Shown here one piece after another: positions 63,701 through 64,000 of a stretch of DNA of 64,000 nt; positions within the stretch are counted from its first letter, which is position 1; each line of letters begins with the position of its first letter. Below the pieces are notes generated by a model. The model was not told the DNA's origin, searched no databases, and saw only the letters and a list, made by a program, of their open reading frames with translations. The stretch is from Intestinimonas sp. (GTDB lineage: Bacteria; Bacillota; Clostridia; Oscillospirales; Oscillospiraceae): contig JALCSB010000010.1 of NCBI GenBank assembly GCA_022653075.1, positions 1-64,000 of the forward strand, read 5' to 3'. The translations under genes were made by a program, and so were the position numbers.

Positions 63701-64000
63701 GGTCGAAAAACAACGTGGCCAGCAGGGACTCGGAGGAATCCACCGTGGGCGGCTCACCGGGGCGCAGCTTGCGATAGATCTCAAGCAGCGCGTCCTCCCG
63801 TGTCTTACAGGGGTCCTTTTCAATGGTGGAAAGGATACGGGGGTCCTCACCGAACATGTCGATAATCTCCGCATCGGTCTGCGGGCCTACGGCACGGATA
63901 AGGCAGGTGATGGGCAGCTTACGGTTCTTATCGATGCGGACGTAGAACACATCGGACAGGTCCGTCTCATATTCCAGCCACGCGCCGCGGTAAGGGATTA
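60747..64000 (-). CDS. rpoB: DNA-directed RNA polymerase subunit beta, partial (N-terminus beyond window)
   Basis: Frame stays open to the window edge ([38 protein letters not shown]...). Confidence 0.98.
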   Translation of the reverse strand, partial: IPYRGAWLEYETDLSDVFYVRIDKNRKLPITCLIRAVGPQTDAEIIDMFGEDPRILSTIEKDPCKTREDALLEIYRKLRPGEPPTVDSSESLLATLFFDPRRYDLSAVGRYKFNKKLSIWQRLNGQKLAQPVADPMTGEILAEAGEVLTRERARELDAKGVSEAVVDLEDTQVKVFSNNMVDMKNFIPLSDEELEALGVTEKVFFPVLSELMEQYGDDLDGMKEAIRERIDELIPKHIIVEDMMASINCLNCLACGLMGPDDIDHLGNRRLRCVGELLQNQFRIGFSRMERVIRERMTIQDLDIVTPQSLINIRPVTASIKEFFGSSPLSQFMDQTNPLAELTHKRRLSALGPGGLSRDRASFDVRDVHYSHYGRLCPIETPEGPNIGLISYLASYARINRYGFIEAPYRKVDKATGCLTGTIEYMTADVEDEYTIAQATEPVDENNHLIHERITCRHRNEIIEVDREQVDYIDVSPKMMVSIATAMIPFLENDDANRALMGANMQRQAVPLLTTEAPIVATGQEHKNCIDSEVAFLAEEAGEIARVAADHVTVRYDSGTVTDYKLTKFMRSNHGTCINQRPIVSAGDRVEKGDVIVDGPSTSQGEISLGKNILMGFMTWEGYNYEDAILLNERMVKEDVFTSIHIEEYETESRDTKLGPEEITRDIPNVGEDALKDLDERGIIRVGAEVRAGDILVGKVTPKGETDLTAEERLLRAIFGEKAREVRDTSLKVPHGEYGIIVDVKVFTREAGDELSPGVNMVVRVYIAQKRKISVGDKMAGRHGNKGVVSRILPQEDMPFMPDGTPLDIVLNPLGVPSRMNIGQVLEVHLGYAAKALGWKVATPIFNGANEPEIAATLHAAGLKEDGKSWLYDGRTGERFDNRVTVGYVYFLKLHHLVDDKIHARSTGPYSLVTQQPLGGKAQFGGQRFGEMEVWALEAYGAAYTLQEILTVKSDDVTGRVRTYEAIVKGHNVPKPGVPESFKVLVKELQALCLDVRVLDSSGNEIELKDDDDDDNYQPDRRDFDDFGNFTDESAFSAAGYTMKENSDEDDLAVGGSADGPDSGDSAPFDNTADAGNKNDDME

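Overview
The window is a chromosomal segment from a Gram-positive anaerobe, probably an Oscillospiraceae-like Clostridia; this is inferred from gene content (spoVAC, SpoIIQ-like peptidase, str/rpoBC operon, DegV, DUF3842). Housekeeping blocks: hppA; an ACT protein/hom/lysC operon; a methyltransferase plus Nik/Opp-type ABC operon; TetR-MacA/MacB-SLH; an Ssu/Tau-type ABC transporter; recD2-comF-mreB; and at the right end rpoB(partial)-rpoC-L7Ae-rpsL-rpsG-fusA-tuf on the minus strand. The most unusual region is 22.8-30.8 kb on the minus strand. It is a compact, mostly overlapping operon encoding a TM1266-type regulator, a FecCD-type permease, an ABC ATPase with a second TM1266-like domain fused to its C-terminus, a HydE-like radical SAM enzyme, a NifH-like ATPase, two NifD/NifK-like component-1 proteins and a lipoprotein binding protein. 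It sits behind a promoter and a leader with an intrinsic terminator. By eye, the NifD-like protein lacks the FeMo-co ligands, so this looks like a nitrogenase-like system of unknown substrate. Other notable items: a radical-SAM paralog that has lost its CxxxCxxC motif, encoded divergently from an intact homolog; a cobalamin riboswitch upstream of a two-gene ECF transporter whose A-A'-S domains are fused in one polypeptide; an uncharacterised structured leader with terminator upstream of the methyltransferase/ABC operon; a likely A7 homopolymer frameshift at the start of the permease gene; a truncated AbrB/SpoVT-like gene; and a probable yjdF riboswitch. All calls come from reading the sequence and translations; no database searches were run.
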